Assembly (NCBI GenBank): GCA_965229335.1
Contig: OZ245874.1
Location: forward strand, 3,658,001-3,722,000
Direction: 5' to 3'
Source: JAFKFH01 sp017307375
GTDB lineage: Bacteria > Pseudomonadota > Alphaproteobacteria > Ferrovibrionales > Ferrovibrionaceae
DNA: 64,000 bases
The first letter of the stretch is position 1, and each line of letters opens with the position of its first letter. This document shows, in pieces, positions 1-7,567 of the stretch. Both the position numbers and the translations under genes were made by a program. The notes under the pieces are model-generated. The model had not been told where the DNA came from. It saw nothing but the letters and a program-made list of their open reading frames with translations, and made no database searches.

Positions 1-1772
1 GATTCGGCATAGCTGACATAGGGAGATACGCCGGAATCGAAGGCGTAGAGCGCGCCGGCCCGCCAGGTGAAGGCCGCGTCGTCCTGCTTGGCCGTCACGT
101 TGGTCAGCCGGTTCTTGTTGCTCTGATCGACCCAGTCCTGGCGCCCGCCGATCTGCAGGATCAGGCGGTCGAAGATCTTCAGATTGTCCTGGGCGTAGAG
201 GCCGATCTGGCTGCCGGTCGCGCGGGTCGATGTGACCGGGGTGAAGCCCATGCGCACGGCTGAGCCGTAGACGGGGTTGTAGAGATCGAGCGGGCCGAGG
301 GTGCCGCTGTACTGCGTGCGGCCCCATTGCCAATTGTTCCAGTCCAGGCCGGCGAGCAGCGTGTGCCGTATGGGACCGGTCGAAATGTCGGCCTGGGCCT
401 GGTTGTCCAACGCGATGTTCTGCGACTGGTCGAAGCGGGAATAGGCGCTGCGCGTAATGCTGCGCATGCCGGGCTGCCAGGCGAGGAAGGCCACGTCGGC
501 ATAGTCGTTCTTGTAGTCGGCATAGCGGAAGTTCTGGCGGACCTGCCAGACCTCGTCGAAGCGATGCTCGAACAGGTAGCCGATCGAGCGCGAGGTCCGG
601 TCCCACTTGTTGTAGTCGGGCTCGCCGATGAAGCGCGAGGTCGCGATCTGGCCATTCGGATTGGCCAGCACCGTGCCCTGGGTCGGGTAGCCGTAGTTGT
701 AGACCGTCTTCGACTTCATATAGTTGCCGAGGAAGGTCAGTGTCGTGTCGGCGGTCGGGCGCCATGCCAGGGAAGGGGCGACGAAGAGACGGTTGTCCGG
801 GATGTAGTCGACCATCGTGTCGCTGTCGCGGGCCAGCGCGGTCAGCCGGTAGGACCAGGTTCCCGCGGCATCGAGATTGCCGCCGAAATCGGTCGCCGCC
901 TGCTTGCGCCGGAAATTGCCGCCTTCGACTTCGACCTCGCCGAAGCTGGCGAATTTCGGCCGCTTCGTAACCAGGTTGATCACGCCGCCGGGCGCGCTCT
1001 GCCCGTAGAGGACCGAGGCTGGGCCCTTCAGCACCTCTATACGCTCCAGTGCATAGGGCTCGGCCATGCCGTCATAGACGTTGTACTGCTGGCGCGTCCC
1101 GTCGCGGAACAGGTTGGAGGCCGACGACTGGAAGCCGCGGATGTTGACGGCATCGTCGGTCCGGTTGAACCCCTGCACCTTGGTGACGCCGGCGGTATAG
1201 CGCAATGCGTCGCCGATGGTCTGAGCTGCCTGGGCGTCGATCTGGTCGCGGGTGATCACGTTGATCGTCTGCGGCGTCTCGATCAGCGGCAGATCGGTCT
1301 TGGTGCCGGTGGCGCTTCGGGTTGCGACGAAACCATCGACCGGGCTCCATGCCGTCTCGAGCGGTGCTGCCGTGCGGCCGTCGACCGTGACGGCGCCCAG
1401 GGTGACGATGTCGGCCCCCGTGGCGGTACCACCCGCTGCCGGTGCCGCCACCAGGGTCGCGGTCGCCGTATCGGTGAAGCGGGCGGCCAGGCCGGTTCCG
1501 GCCAGCAGGCGGTCGAGCGCTGCGGAGGGGGCGAGCACGCCGCGCACCCCGGGGCTGCGGCGGTTGGCGGTCAGGTCGCCGGGCGCGACGATCTGCAGGC
1601 GGCTCTGGACGGCAAAGCGGGTGATCGCCTGGTCGAGGGGCAGCGGCGGAATGTCGAAATCGACTGCTGCGGCGGCCTGCGCCGGTGACGGCTGCGCCAT
1701 GGCCGGTGCGGGCATGGTGGCAAGCAGCCCGGCGGCCAGTACCGCAGCGGCTCCACGGACGACGATCCCCAT
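1..1772 (-). CDS. TonB-dependent siderophore receptor with STN domain (partial)
   Basis: Outer-membrane receptor importing a ferric chelate with TonB energy. The 3' end runs off the left edge; 590 codons are visible. A signal peptide (about residues 1-26, ending AMA-Q) is followed by an STN signalling domain (about 38-108, DFDIPPLPLDQAI, LLAGTGL), a plug (about 160-270, ETPQTINVITRDQI, NIRGF, RIEVLKGPASVLYGQ) and barrel sequence. The STN domain plus the upstream FecI- and FecR-like genes implies transenvelope signalling, in which the loaded receptor talks to FecR and releases the sigma factor. The ATG at 1772 is the only in-frame start ahead of the signal peptide. The ligand cannot be named from sequence. 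No ORF caller would close this frame because the stop lies outside the window. Confidence 0.93.
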   Translation of the reverse strand, partial: MGIVVRGAAAVLAAGLLATMPAPAMAQPSPAQAAAAVDFDIPPLPLDQAITRFAVQSRLQIVAPGDLTANRRSPGVRGVLAPSAALDRLLAGTGLAARFTDTATATLVAAPAAGGTATGADIVTLGAVTVDGRTAAPLETAWSPVDGFVATRSATGTKTDLPLIETPQTINVITRDQIDAQAAQTIGDALRYTAGVTKVQGFNRTDDAVNIRGFQSSASNLFRDGTRQQYNVYDGMAEPYALERIEVLKGPASVLYGQSAPGGVINLVTKRPKFASFGEVEVEGGNFRRKQAATDFGGNLDAAGTWSYRLTALARDSDTMVDYIPDNRLFVAPSLAWRPTADTTLTFLGNYMKSKTVYNYGYPTQGTVLANPNGQIATSRFIGEPDYNKWDRTSRSIGYLFEHRFDEVWQVRQNFRYADYKNDYADVAFLAWQPGMRSITRSAYSRFDQSQNIALDNQAQADISTGPIRHTLLAGLDWNNWQWGRTQYSGTLGPLDLYNPVYGSAVRMGFTPVTSTRATGSQIGLYAQDNLKIFDRLILQIGGRQDWVDQSNKNRLTNVTAKQDDAAFTWRAGALYAFDSGVSPYVSYAE

Positions 1773-1802
1773 TTGTACGTATCCCCCTCACAAATCATCT
1801 AA

Positions 1803-1817
1803 TGAGACGCACTCGCA
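1803..1817. promoter_or_regulatory. candidate iron-responsive operator before the TonB receptor
   Basis: The sequence TGAGACGCACTCGCA lies 31 bp upstream of the receptor start. Its reverse complement shares TGCGAG-N4-TCTC with the site at 3346-3360 in front of the fecI-like gene. It loosely resembles alphaproteobacterial Fur-type boxes. Function is inferred from position and recurrence only. Confidence 0.35.
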
Positions 1818-1870
1818 TCAATAGTCAGGACGACGGCCGTGGGGGATCGCCTAGGGCCGGCGCGAAAAAT

Positions 1871-2800
1871 TTACTTGGCGGATTGCAGCAGGATGAACCG
1901 ACCGGGCAGTCGCGTGACCGTCAGGCCGAGACTGTCGGCGATACGATCGATCGCGTCGTCGAGCCGCCCTTGTTCGAACACGGCAGTCAGGCGCCGGTCG
2001 CCGAGATCGCGATCGAGAATGACGAAGCGCGCGGGCAGATAGCGTTCCAGCGTCGCCGCGACCTCCGCCAGCGGGGTTTGCACGAAAGCCAATTGGCCAT
2101 GCCGCCAGGCAAGGTCGGTGGCGACGTCGATCGTCATCGCCGGGCCGACACGGCCGCGGGCGTAGCGCACCGACTGACCGGCCGACAAGGCGACGCTGTC
2201 CGCCGCCGCGGCGACGGCGGCGACCCTGACCCGGCCCTCGGCCACCGTCACCACGGCGCCATCCTCGATCGTGCGCACGGCGAACGCGGTCCCGGTGACC
2301 CGGGTCTCGCCACCGCCGGCTGTCACGATGAAGGGGCGGCGATCGCTCGGCGTCACGGTCAGGTAGACCTCGCCGCGGATCAGCCTGATGGCACGCCGTT
2401 CGGCCGAGAAGTCGAAGGCGACGGCGCTGTCCGGGCCGATTTCCAGCCGCGAGCCGTCGGGCAGGGCATGCTCGCCACGTTGTCCGACCGTGGTGCGGAC
2501 ATCGCTTTCCAGGGCGATCATCCAGCCCGGCCCCCAAAGCAGGACGACCGCGACCAGGATCGCTGCCGCTGCCATCAGCGGCCCGGGAAGGCGTCTTGAC
2601 TGGCGGCGACGGGATCTGGCGGCGGGGACGGCCAGGCGACCATAAAGATCCTGGGTGGCCGCCCAGGCGGCGCGATGGCCGGCACTGGCGGAAAGCCAGG
2701 CGGCAAAGTCGCGCCGCTCGGCCGCCGTGGCATCGGACAGGCGGGCAAGCCACAGACCGGCCTCGGCGAAGTCCTGTTCGGTAAAGCCGCGCTCAGCCAT
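1871..2800 (-). CDS. FecR-family anti-sigma / sigma regulator
   Basis: Inner-membrane regulator that holds the neighbouring ECF sigma factor and relays the signal from the receptor STN domain. 309 residues, normal for the family. A DUF4880-type N-terminal cytoplasmic region (about 8-50, LWLARLSDATAAERRDFAAW) precedes one membrane helix (about 74-96), the FecR domain (about 101-205, LPDGSRLEIGPDSAV, GEVYLTV, ETRVTGTAFAVR) and a C-terminal STN-like domain (about 245-305, AFVQTPLAEVAATLERY). The ATG at 2800 overlaps the stop of the sigma gene (ATGGCTGA), which indicates translational coupling. Longer upstream readings of this frame run antisense to no known domain and were discarded. Confidence 0.93.
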   Translation of the reverse strand: MAERGFTEQDFAEAGLWLARLSDATAAERRDFAAWLSASAGHRAAWAATQDLYGRLAVPAARSRRRQSRRLPGPLMAAAAILVAVVLLWGPGWMIALESDVRTTVGQRGEHALPDGSRLEIGPDSAVAFDFSAERRAIRLIRGEVYLTVTPSDRRPFIVTAGGGETRVTGTAFAVRTIEDGAVVTVAEGRVRVAAVAAAADSVALSAGQSVRYARGRVGPAMTIDVATDLAWRHGQLAFVQTPLAEVAATLERYLPARFVILDRDLGDRRLTAVFEQGRLDDAIDRIADSLGLTVTRLPGRFILLQSAK

Positions 2801-3290
2801 CGATGGCGGCCCGGCAACGCAGCATCGCCTGCTGCACGTGGTACTCCACGGTCTTTGGCGAGAGACCGAGATGGTCGGCGATCTGCCGCCGGGTCCAGCC
2901 CTCGACCCGGAACAGCAGCAGGATTTCCCGGGTTCGCGGGGGCAGGGCGGCGATCGCCTGCTCGAGTGCCGCCAGTTCCTGCCGCGCAGCGACGGTGCGT
3001 TCCGGATCGGGGGCCGGGCAGCGCAGCACCTCGAGGGTTGCCACCGGCTCGGTCGTGCCTTCGCGCCGCAGGCGGCGCCGATGGTCGCGGGCGAGGTTCG
3101 AGGCGATGGTGAACAGATAGCCGCGCTGGTCGGCGATATCGTCGCCATCGCCGAGCCGCGCAAGCCGCAGATAGGTCTCCTGCGACAGGTCCTCGGCCGC
3201 GTCGGCCGAATCAAGCTGGCGCCGCAGGAAACGGCGCAATGCCGCGCCATGGGTGCGCACGAGGGCGACGAGGTCGATCGGTCGGGTCAC
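2793..3290 (-). CDS. FecI-like ECF RNA polymerase sigma factor
   Basis: ECF sigma factor directing RNA polymerase to iron-uptake promoters, probably that of the adjacent TonB receptor. Region 2 is visible (AEDLSQETYLRLARL, RGYLFTIASNLARDHRRR) and region 4 carries the helix-turn-helix (LPPRTREILLLFRVEGWTR, IADHLGLSPKTVEYHVQQA). I chose the GTG at 3290 (165 residues). The longer TTG start at 3344 would place a near-perfect 34-bp hairpin (3301-3334) inside the coding region and adds residues without family resemblance. The gene overlaps fecR by 8 bp, so the order fecI-fecR-receptor forms one regulatory unit. Confidence 0.9.
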   Translation of the reverse strand: MTRPIDLVALVRTHGAALRRFLRRQLDSADAAEDLSQETYLRLARLGDGDDIADQRGYLFTIASNLARDHRRRLRREGTTEPVATLEVLRCPAPDPERTVAARQELAALEQAIAALPPRTREILLLFRVEGWTRRQIADHLGLSPKTVEYHVQQAMLRCRAAIDG

Positions 3291-3300
3291 GCAGCGGGCC

Positions 3301-3334
3301 TGATCATCGCCGCCATGGATGGCAGCGATGATCA
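3301..3334. terminator. 34-bp hairpin between the exported protein gene and fecI-like gene
   Basis: Outer arms TGATCATCGC and GCGATGATCA are perfectly complementary. Inside them GCCAT and ATGGC also pair around a GG centre, leaving one mismatch (C-A). It follows the stop of the gene at 3372-4481 by about 40 bp and precedes the fecI-like start. It could terminate the upstream transcript or act as a leader structure; there is no clear U-tract on the minus strand. Confidence 0.5.
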
Positions 3335-3345
3335 GGTTTTGCAAG

Positions 3346-3360
3346 TGCGAGGCGTTCTCG
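3346..3360. promoter_or_regulatory. candidate iron-responsive operator before fecI-like gene
   Basis: TGCGAGGCGTTCTCG contains the GCGAG-N5-CTCGC dyad (3347-3361). It shares TGCGAG-N4-TCTC with the reverse complement of 1803-1817. It lies 56 bp upstream of the GTG start, where a Fur-type repressor would be expected. Assignment is inference. Confidence 0.35.
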
Positions 3361-3371
3361 CTAACCCGGTA

Positions 3372-4481
3372 TCACCAGTTGTAGAAGCCGGGAACGATGC
3401 CGCGACCCGTCGAGAGCTGCAGCGTCAGCCCGGCGCGGGCGAGGTTCGCGGTCAGCGATCCGGCCGATACCGGTGTCGGGGGGTTGACCGGGGGCCGGGC
3501 GCCGAACGGCGAGCCGCCGGTATAGGAGTTCAGCGGCGCCTGCAGTTGATAGCCGGCACCGGTCGGCAAGACCGTGCCGCTGCTGACATACCAGATCGGC
3601 GCGCCGGTCGTGTCGTAGGCAAAGGCGCCGATGAAGGCTGCGTTGCCCTGCTGCTCGATGAAATAGCCGACGCCCGGTTGGTTGCTGTCCCAGTACCAGC
3701 CGGTCCAGATGGCGTTGTCGGGCGAGGGTTGCACCGTCGAGCCGCTGATCGGGTAGCGCTGGATCAGTTTGGTCTCCGACTGGCCGGTGGCGGCGTTGCG
3801 CAGGGTCAGCCGGCCGGCCGTGGCGGAGGTGAAGTTCGCGGTCAGCTCGACCGAGCTGTTCACGGGCTGGGCATTGCCCCGCTCGCCGCCGGCCAGCGTG
3901 CCGCCGCCGGCCATTTCCTGCAAGGTGCCGCGATAGGCGCGGGCCGACGGCGCCGTCGTGACCCGCGGGGCGGTGGCGACCCGCCACAGCGGCTGGCCGT
4001 TGTCGCGATAGCCGAAGAAGGCGATGAACATGCTGTCATTGCCGTTGACGGCAAGCGCGTAGCCCGAGCCGCCCTCACCCGGCGCCCACCACCAGCCGGT
4101 CTGCGGCGTCGGCGGGGCCACGCTGCGAACGACGACGCCGCAGGTCGGGGCGGACCCCGAGTTTGCGGGAATCGTGATCGTCGCGCTGGTGGCGGTGCCG
4201 GCCGCGGCGCAGAGCCCGCTCCAGCCCGTCACGACCTGCCCTGTCGGCAGGCCGATCGAGATCGACAGCGTCTGGCCGGCCTGCACGTCGACGGTGCAAT
4301 TGGAAAAAAGGCCGAGCGAGCAACTCGACCCCGGCGGGTTGAAGGTCGCGGTGGGGGTGCCCTGGCCGTTCGTCGAGACGTCGTAATTGAGAATGAAGAC
4401 GGAAGTGCGCGCCGACGCTTCGCCGACGGCGAACAGCAGCGGCAGCGACAGGGTGAGCGCCAGGCGCTTGAACCAGTTCAT
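3372..4481 (-). CDS. exported protein with two GWWW/GWYW repeats
   Basis: Unknown function. 369 residues with an N-terminal signal peptide (MNWFKRLALTLSLPLLF..., cleavage near EASA-RT). Residues about 30-115 look like a small beta-rich domain with cysteines (SSCSLGLFSNC, GLCAAAG, PTCGVVV). Two related repeats follow: TGWWWAPGEGGSGYALAVNG...GQPLWRVA and TGWYWDSNQPGVGYFIEQQG...GAPIWYVS, a motif also known from exported proteins of other proteobacteria. The ATG at 4481 sits directly before the signal peptide. The gene lies 11 bp downstream of the barrel gene (4493-5227), so the two are probably cotranscribed and may work together at the outer membrane. Confidence 0.75.
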   Translation of the reverse strand: MNWFKRLALTLSLPLLFAVGEASARTSVFILNYDVSTNGQGTPTATFNPPGSSCSLGLFSNCTVDVQAGQTLSISIGLPTGQVVTGWSGLCAAAGTATSATITIPANSGSAPTCGVVVRSVAPPTPQTGWWWAPGEGGSGYALAVNGNDSMFIAFFGYRDNGQPLWRVATAPRVTTAPSARAYRGTLQEMAGGGTLAGGERGNAQPVNSSVELTANFTSATAGRLTLRNAATGQSETKLIQRYPISGSTVQPSPDNAIWTGWYWDSNQPGVGYFIEQQGNAAFIGAFAYDTTGAPIWYVSSGTVLPTGAGYQLQAPLNSYTGGSPFGARPPVNPPTPVSAGSLTANLARAGLTLQLSTGRGIVPGFYNW

Positions 4482-4492
4482 AGGCGAAATCC

Positions 4493-5227
4493 TCAGAAGC
4501 GGTAGCGCAGGCCGATGACGGCCTCGCTGGCGGTAAACCGGCCCGAAATCCCGTCGGTCGGGACGTTGATGGCCGAACCGGCGACCCCGAAGGTGGAGGT
4601 CCCGGCCGACGACTGCATCTTGCCGCCGTCGAAATAGCGATAGCCGGCATCCACCGTGATCCGGTCGCTTACCGCCCAGGAGAGACCCAGCATCGCCTGC
4701 CAGGCAAAGTTCGTACGGCTGCCGCCGGGATCGTTCTCGTAGCCGGCACCGATGCCGGGGATCGTGAAGCTCTGCGTGATCGCGCCGAGGCGGTTGTGCG
4801 CGACGCCGAGGCCGGCGCCCAGATAGGGCTTCACCGGCCCGAGGTTCCACGGCAGGTCGACATAACCGTTCAGCATGCCGGCGAGCGACGAGGCATCGGC
4901 GCGGTATTGCGTGCCCTGGCCGTCGGTGCCGTCCAGCTTGTACCAGCCCCGGTAGTCGACCATCGCCTCGACCCGGAACAGGTCGGTCAGCCGATAGCCG
5001 ACGCCCGCGCCGAGCAGCGCCGACGACCCAAGACCCGACGGGCCCGGCGAATTGCAGATGACGCAACCGTTCGCGTACTGGCCCTGGCGATCGCTGAAAT
5101 CGTTGGAATGCGCCCAGGACCAGCCAGCTTCGCCGCGCAGGTAGAGCCCGGCGGGTTCGGCCTGGGCGGCGGTGATGCCAAGCCCGATGACGGCCGCGGC
5201 AACAATGGCAAGACGGCTTGCTTGCAA
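4493..5227 (-). CDS. outer-membrane beta-barrel protein (Omp25/LomR-like)
   Basis: Small outer-membrane barrel of 244 residues. A signal peptide (residues 1-23, AVIGLGITAAQA-E) is followed by alternating strands such as LYLRGEAGWSW, GVGYRLTDLFRVEAMVDYRG, PYLGAGLGVAHNRL and DRITVDAGYRYFDGG. It ends in an aromatic residue (EAVIGLRYRF), the usual barrel-assembly signal. Two cysteines (NGCVICNSPG) in an early loop are unusual for this family and could form a disulfide. The start is TTG at 5227, supported by a strong GGGGGAG ribosome-binding site 8 bp upstream; no ATG fits the signal peptide. Confidence 0.85.
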   Translation of the reverse strand: MQASRLAIVAAAVIGLGITAAQAEPAGLYLRGEAGWSWAHSNDFSDRQGQYANGCVICNSPGPSGLGSSALLGAGVGYRLTDLFRVEAMVDYRGWYKLDGTDGQGTQYRADASSLAGMLNGYVDLPWNLGPVKPYLGAGLGVAHNRLGAITQSFTIPGIGAGYENDPGGSRTNFAWQAMLGLSWAVSDRITVDAGYRYFDGGKMQSSAGTSTFGVAGSAINVPTDGISGRFTASEAVIGLRYRF

Positions 5228-5386
5228 GATGATTACTCCCCCTTTAAGGCAATCGGGTTGTTTCTGAACTGCTGATCAATTCTCGGTCAAATCAAAATTG
5301 GAACTAGAACCGCCTTAGCCCTGCCGGAACCCGATGGCCGCTGGCCGGGTTGGCCCGGTCAAGTTGCTGAGCGGGTTACGCTTCCG

Positions 5387-6181
5387 ATGAAAATCGCCAC
5401 GTTCAACGTCAACGGCGTCAATGGCCGGCTGGAACTGCTGCTGCGATGGCTCGGCGAGGCCAGACCCGATGTCGTCTGCCTGCAGGAGTTGAAGGCACCG
5501 GACGAGAAGTTTCCGGTCGCGGCAATCGAGGCGGCCGGCTACGGCGCGATCTGGCACGGCCAGAAGAGCTGGAATGGCGTTGCCATCCTGGCACGGGGCG
5601 CAACGCCGGTCGAAAGCCGGCGGGGTCTGCCCGGCGATGCCGACGATGCCCACAGCCGATACATCGAAGCCGTCGTCGACGGTATCTTGATCGGGTGCCT
5701 CTACCTGCCCAACGGCAATCCGGCGCCAGGCCCGAAATTCGACTACAAGCGGCGCTGGTTCGCCCGCCTGGCCCATTACGCCGCGGAACTGATCGAGCTC
5801 GACCTGCCTGTCGTTCTGGCCGGCGATTTCAACGTCATGCCTGCCGACATCGACGTCTACAAGCCGCAGCGCTGGGTCAAGGACGCGCTGTTCCGCCCGG
5901 AGGTTCGCGCGGCCTTCCGCGAGCTTGTCGCGCAAGGCTGGACTGACGCGTTGCGCCACCTGCATCCCGGCGTGCCGATCTATACGTTCTGGGACTATTT
6001 CCGGAACGCCTATGCTCGGAATGCCGGATTGCGGATCGACCATCTGCTGCTGAGCCCCGGGCTGGCGGTCGATCTGCAGGATGCCCAGGTCGACCGCCAT
6101 GTCCGCGGTTGGGAGAAGGCAAGCGACCATGCGCCGGTCTGGATCGAATTGCGGCCGGCAAGGATCAGGAGACGCCGATGA
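5387..6181 (+). CDS. xth: exodeoxyribonuclease III
   Basis: Class II AP endonuclease / 3'-5' exonuclease of base-excision repair. The 264-residue protein has the whole endonuclease/exonuclease/phosphatase fold: FNVNGVNGR near the N terminus, the metal-binding Glu in CLQELKA (about residue 34), the GDFNVMPADIDVY segment in the middle, and the catalytic SDHAPVWIEL at the end. Length is normal. The stop overlaps the start of the DUF1810 gene (ATGA), so the two are translationally coupled. Confidence 0.95.
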   Translation: MKIATFNVNGVNGRLELLLRWLGEARPDVVCLQELKAPDEKFPVAAIEAAGYGAIWHGQKSWNGVAILARGATPVESRRGLPGDADDAHSRYIEAVVDGILIGCLYLPNGNPAPGPKFDYKRRWFARLAHYAAELIELDLPVVLAGDFNVMPADIDVYKPQRWVKDALFRPEVRAAFRELVAQGWTDALRHLHPGVPIYTFWDYFRNAYARNAGLRIDHLLLSPGLAVDLQDAQVDRHVRGWEKASDHAPVWIELRPARIRRRR

Positions 6182-6633
6182 CCCGCGACCCGTTCGATCT
6201 CGACCGCTTCGTGGTCGCCCAGCAGCCGGCGATCGGTGCAGCCCAGGCTGAACTGGCCGCCGGCCGCAAGCGCAGCCACTGGATGTGGTTCGTGTTTCCC
6301 CAGTTGAAGGGCCTGGGGACATCGGCGACGGCACTGCGCTATGGCCTCGCCTCGCTCGCCGAGGCGCGGGCCTACCTGGCTCATCCGCTGCTGGGGCCGC
6401 GGCTTCGCCATTGCACCGGGCTGGTTCTGGCCGTGGCGGAGCGCGACCTGCACGAGATATTCGGTTCGCCCGACGACGTGAAATTCCGCTCGTCGATGAC
6501 CCTGTTCGCCCTGGCCGGCGACGGGCCGTTCCGCGAGGCTGTCGACAGGCTGTGCGGTGGCCGGCCCGATCAGCGGACACTCGACCTCCTCGGCCTGGAA
6601 TGGCATGGTGGCCGCCATGAACCAGTCGACTGA
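6178..6633 (+). CDS. DUF1810 family protein
   Basis: 151-residue cytosolic protein of the DUF1810 family, whose biochemical role is not established. Family features seen are DPFDLDRFVVAQ near the start, SHWMWFVFPQLKGLG (about 38-52), a Y-L-x-HPLLGPRLRHCT segment and the DDVKFRSSMTLFA segment. The start ATG at 6178 overlaps the xth stop, and the gene overlaps the start of the MoxR gene by 17 bp, so xth-DUF1810-moxR-coxE reads as one operon. Confidence 0.85.
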   Translation: MTRDPFDLDRFVVAQQPAIGAAQAELAAGRKRSHWMWFVFPQLKGLGTSATALRYGLASLAEARAYLAHPLLGPRLRHCTGLVLAVAERDLHEIFGSPDDVKFRSSMTLFALAGDGPFREAVDRLCGGRPDQRTLDLLGLEWHGGRHEPVD

Positions 6634-7567
6634 CCAAGTCTCTCCGCTCGCCGCGATCGGCGCCATCGAGCAATCCTTCGCCACCGCCGGCTATATCTGC
6701 AACCGGTCGATCGCCACGGCGATCTTTCTGGCCCAGAAGCTGGAAAAGCCGCTGCTGATCGAGGGGCCGCCAGGCGTCGGCAAGACCGAACTGGCGAAGG
6801 CCACGGCCCTGCTGACCGGCAAGCCGCTGATCCGGCTGCAATGCTACGAAGGCCTCGACGAAGCCAAGGCGCTCTATGAGTGGAAATACGGCAAGCAACT
6901 GCTCTACACCCAGGTGCTGAAGGAGAAGCTGGGCGATCTGCTCGCCGGTGCGCAGGGCCTGAAGGAGTCGATCGCCCGGTTGCACGAGTTCGACGACACC
7001 TTCTTCAACGAGGAATTTCTCGAACCCCGGCCGCTGCTCAAGGCGCTGTGGGCGCCCGAGGGCGCGGTGCTGCTGATCGACGAAATCGACAAGTCGGACG
7101 ACGAGTTCGAGGCATTTCTTCTCGAACTGCTTTCGGACTTCCAGATATCGATTCCCGAACTCGGCACGATCAAGGCGAAGACCATTCCGATCGTCTTCCT
7201 GACCTCGAACAACACCCGCGAGATCGGCGATGCCCTGAAGCGGCGCTGCCTGCACCTGTTCATCCCGTTCCCCGATCCGGCTTTGGAGCAGCGGATCATC
7301 CGGGCGCGGGTGCCGGATGCCGAGGACCGGTTGCGCGCCCAGCTCGTCGCCTTTGTCCAGGGCCTGCGCGGGCTAGACCTGAAGAAGAAGCCGGCGGTCA
7401 GCGAGACGATCGACTGGGCCCGCGCGCTGGTCCTGCTGCACGCCCGCGAGATCGAGCCCGAACTGGTGCGCCAGACGCTCAACGTGCTGCTCAAGTTCCA
7501 GGACGACATCGATACGGCCGAGGCGGAGTTGCACGCGCTGGTGGCCCGGGCGCGCAAGGCCGGATGA
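6617..7567 (+). CDS. MoxR-family AAA+ ATPase
   Basis: AAA+ ATPase that remodels or loads cofactors into partner complexes, normally with a VWA protein. 316 residues with Walker A GPPGVGKT (about 50-57), Walker B AVLLIDEIDK, sensor 1 LTSNNTREIGDALKRRC and a C-terminal lid domain. The sequence resembles the CoxD/MoxR branch that partners CoxE-like VWA proteins. I chose the ATG at 6617 (MNQST) because upstream codons lie in the DUF1810 gene; ATG 6605 is an alternative. The stop overlaps the next start (ATGA), consistent with a two-protein complex. Confidence 0.92.
   Translation: MNQSTDQVSPLAAIGAIEQSFATAGYICNRSIATAIFLAQKLEKPLLIEGPPGVGKTELAKATALLTGKPLIRLQCYEGLDEAKALYEWKYGKQLLYTQVLKEKLGDLLAGAQGLKESIARLHEFDDTFFNEEFLEPRPLLKALWAPEGAVLLIDEIDKSDDEFEAFLLELLSDFQISIPELGTIKAKTIPIVFLTSNNTREIGDALKRRCLHLFIPFPDPALEQRIIRARVPDAEDRLRAQLVAFVQGLRGLDLKKKPAVSETIDWARALVLLHAREIEPELVRQTLNVLLKFQDDIDTAEAELHALVARARKAG

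Noticed and set aside
327..1688. 453-codon plus-strand open frame
   Set aside because: Antisense to the TonB receptor, whose plug and STN motifs are unmistakable; the plus-strand product is Arg/Gly-rich with no domain.
2655..4505. 616-codon plus-strand open frame
   Set aside because: Shadow of the FecI, FecR and exported-protein genes; composition typical of antisense high-GC frames.
5315..7255. 646-codon minus-strand open frame
   Set aside because: Antisense to xth, DUF1810 and the MoxR gene, all of which have clear catalytic motifs.
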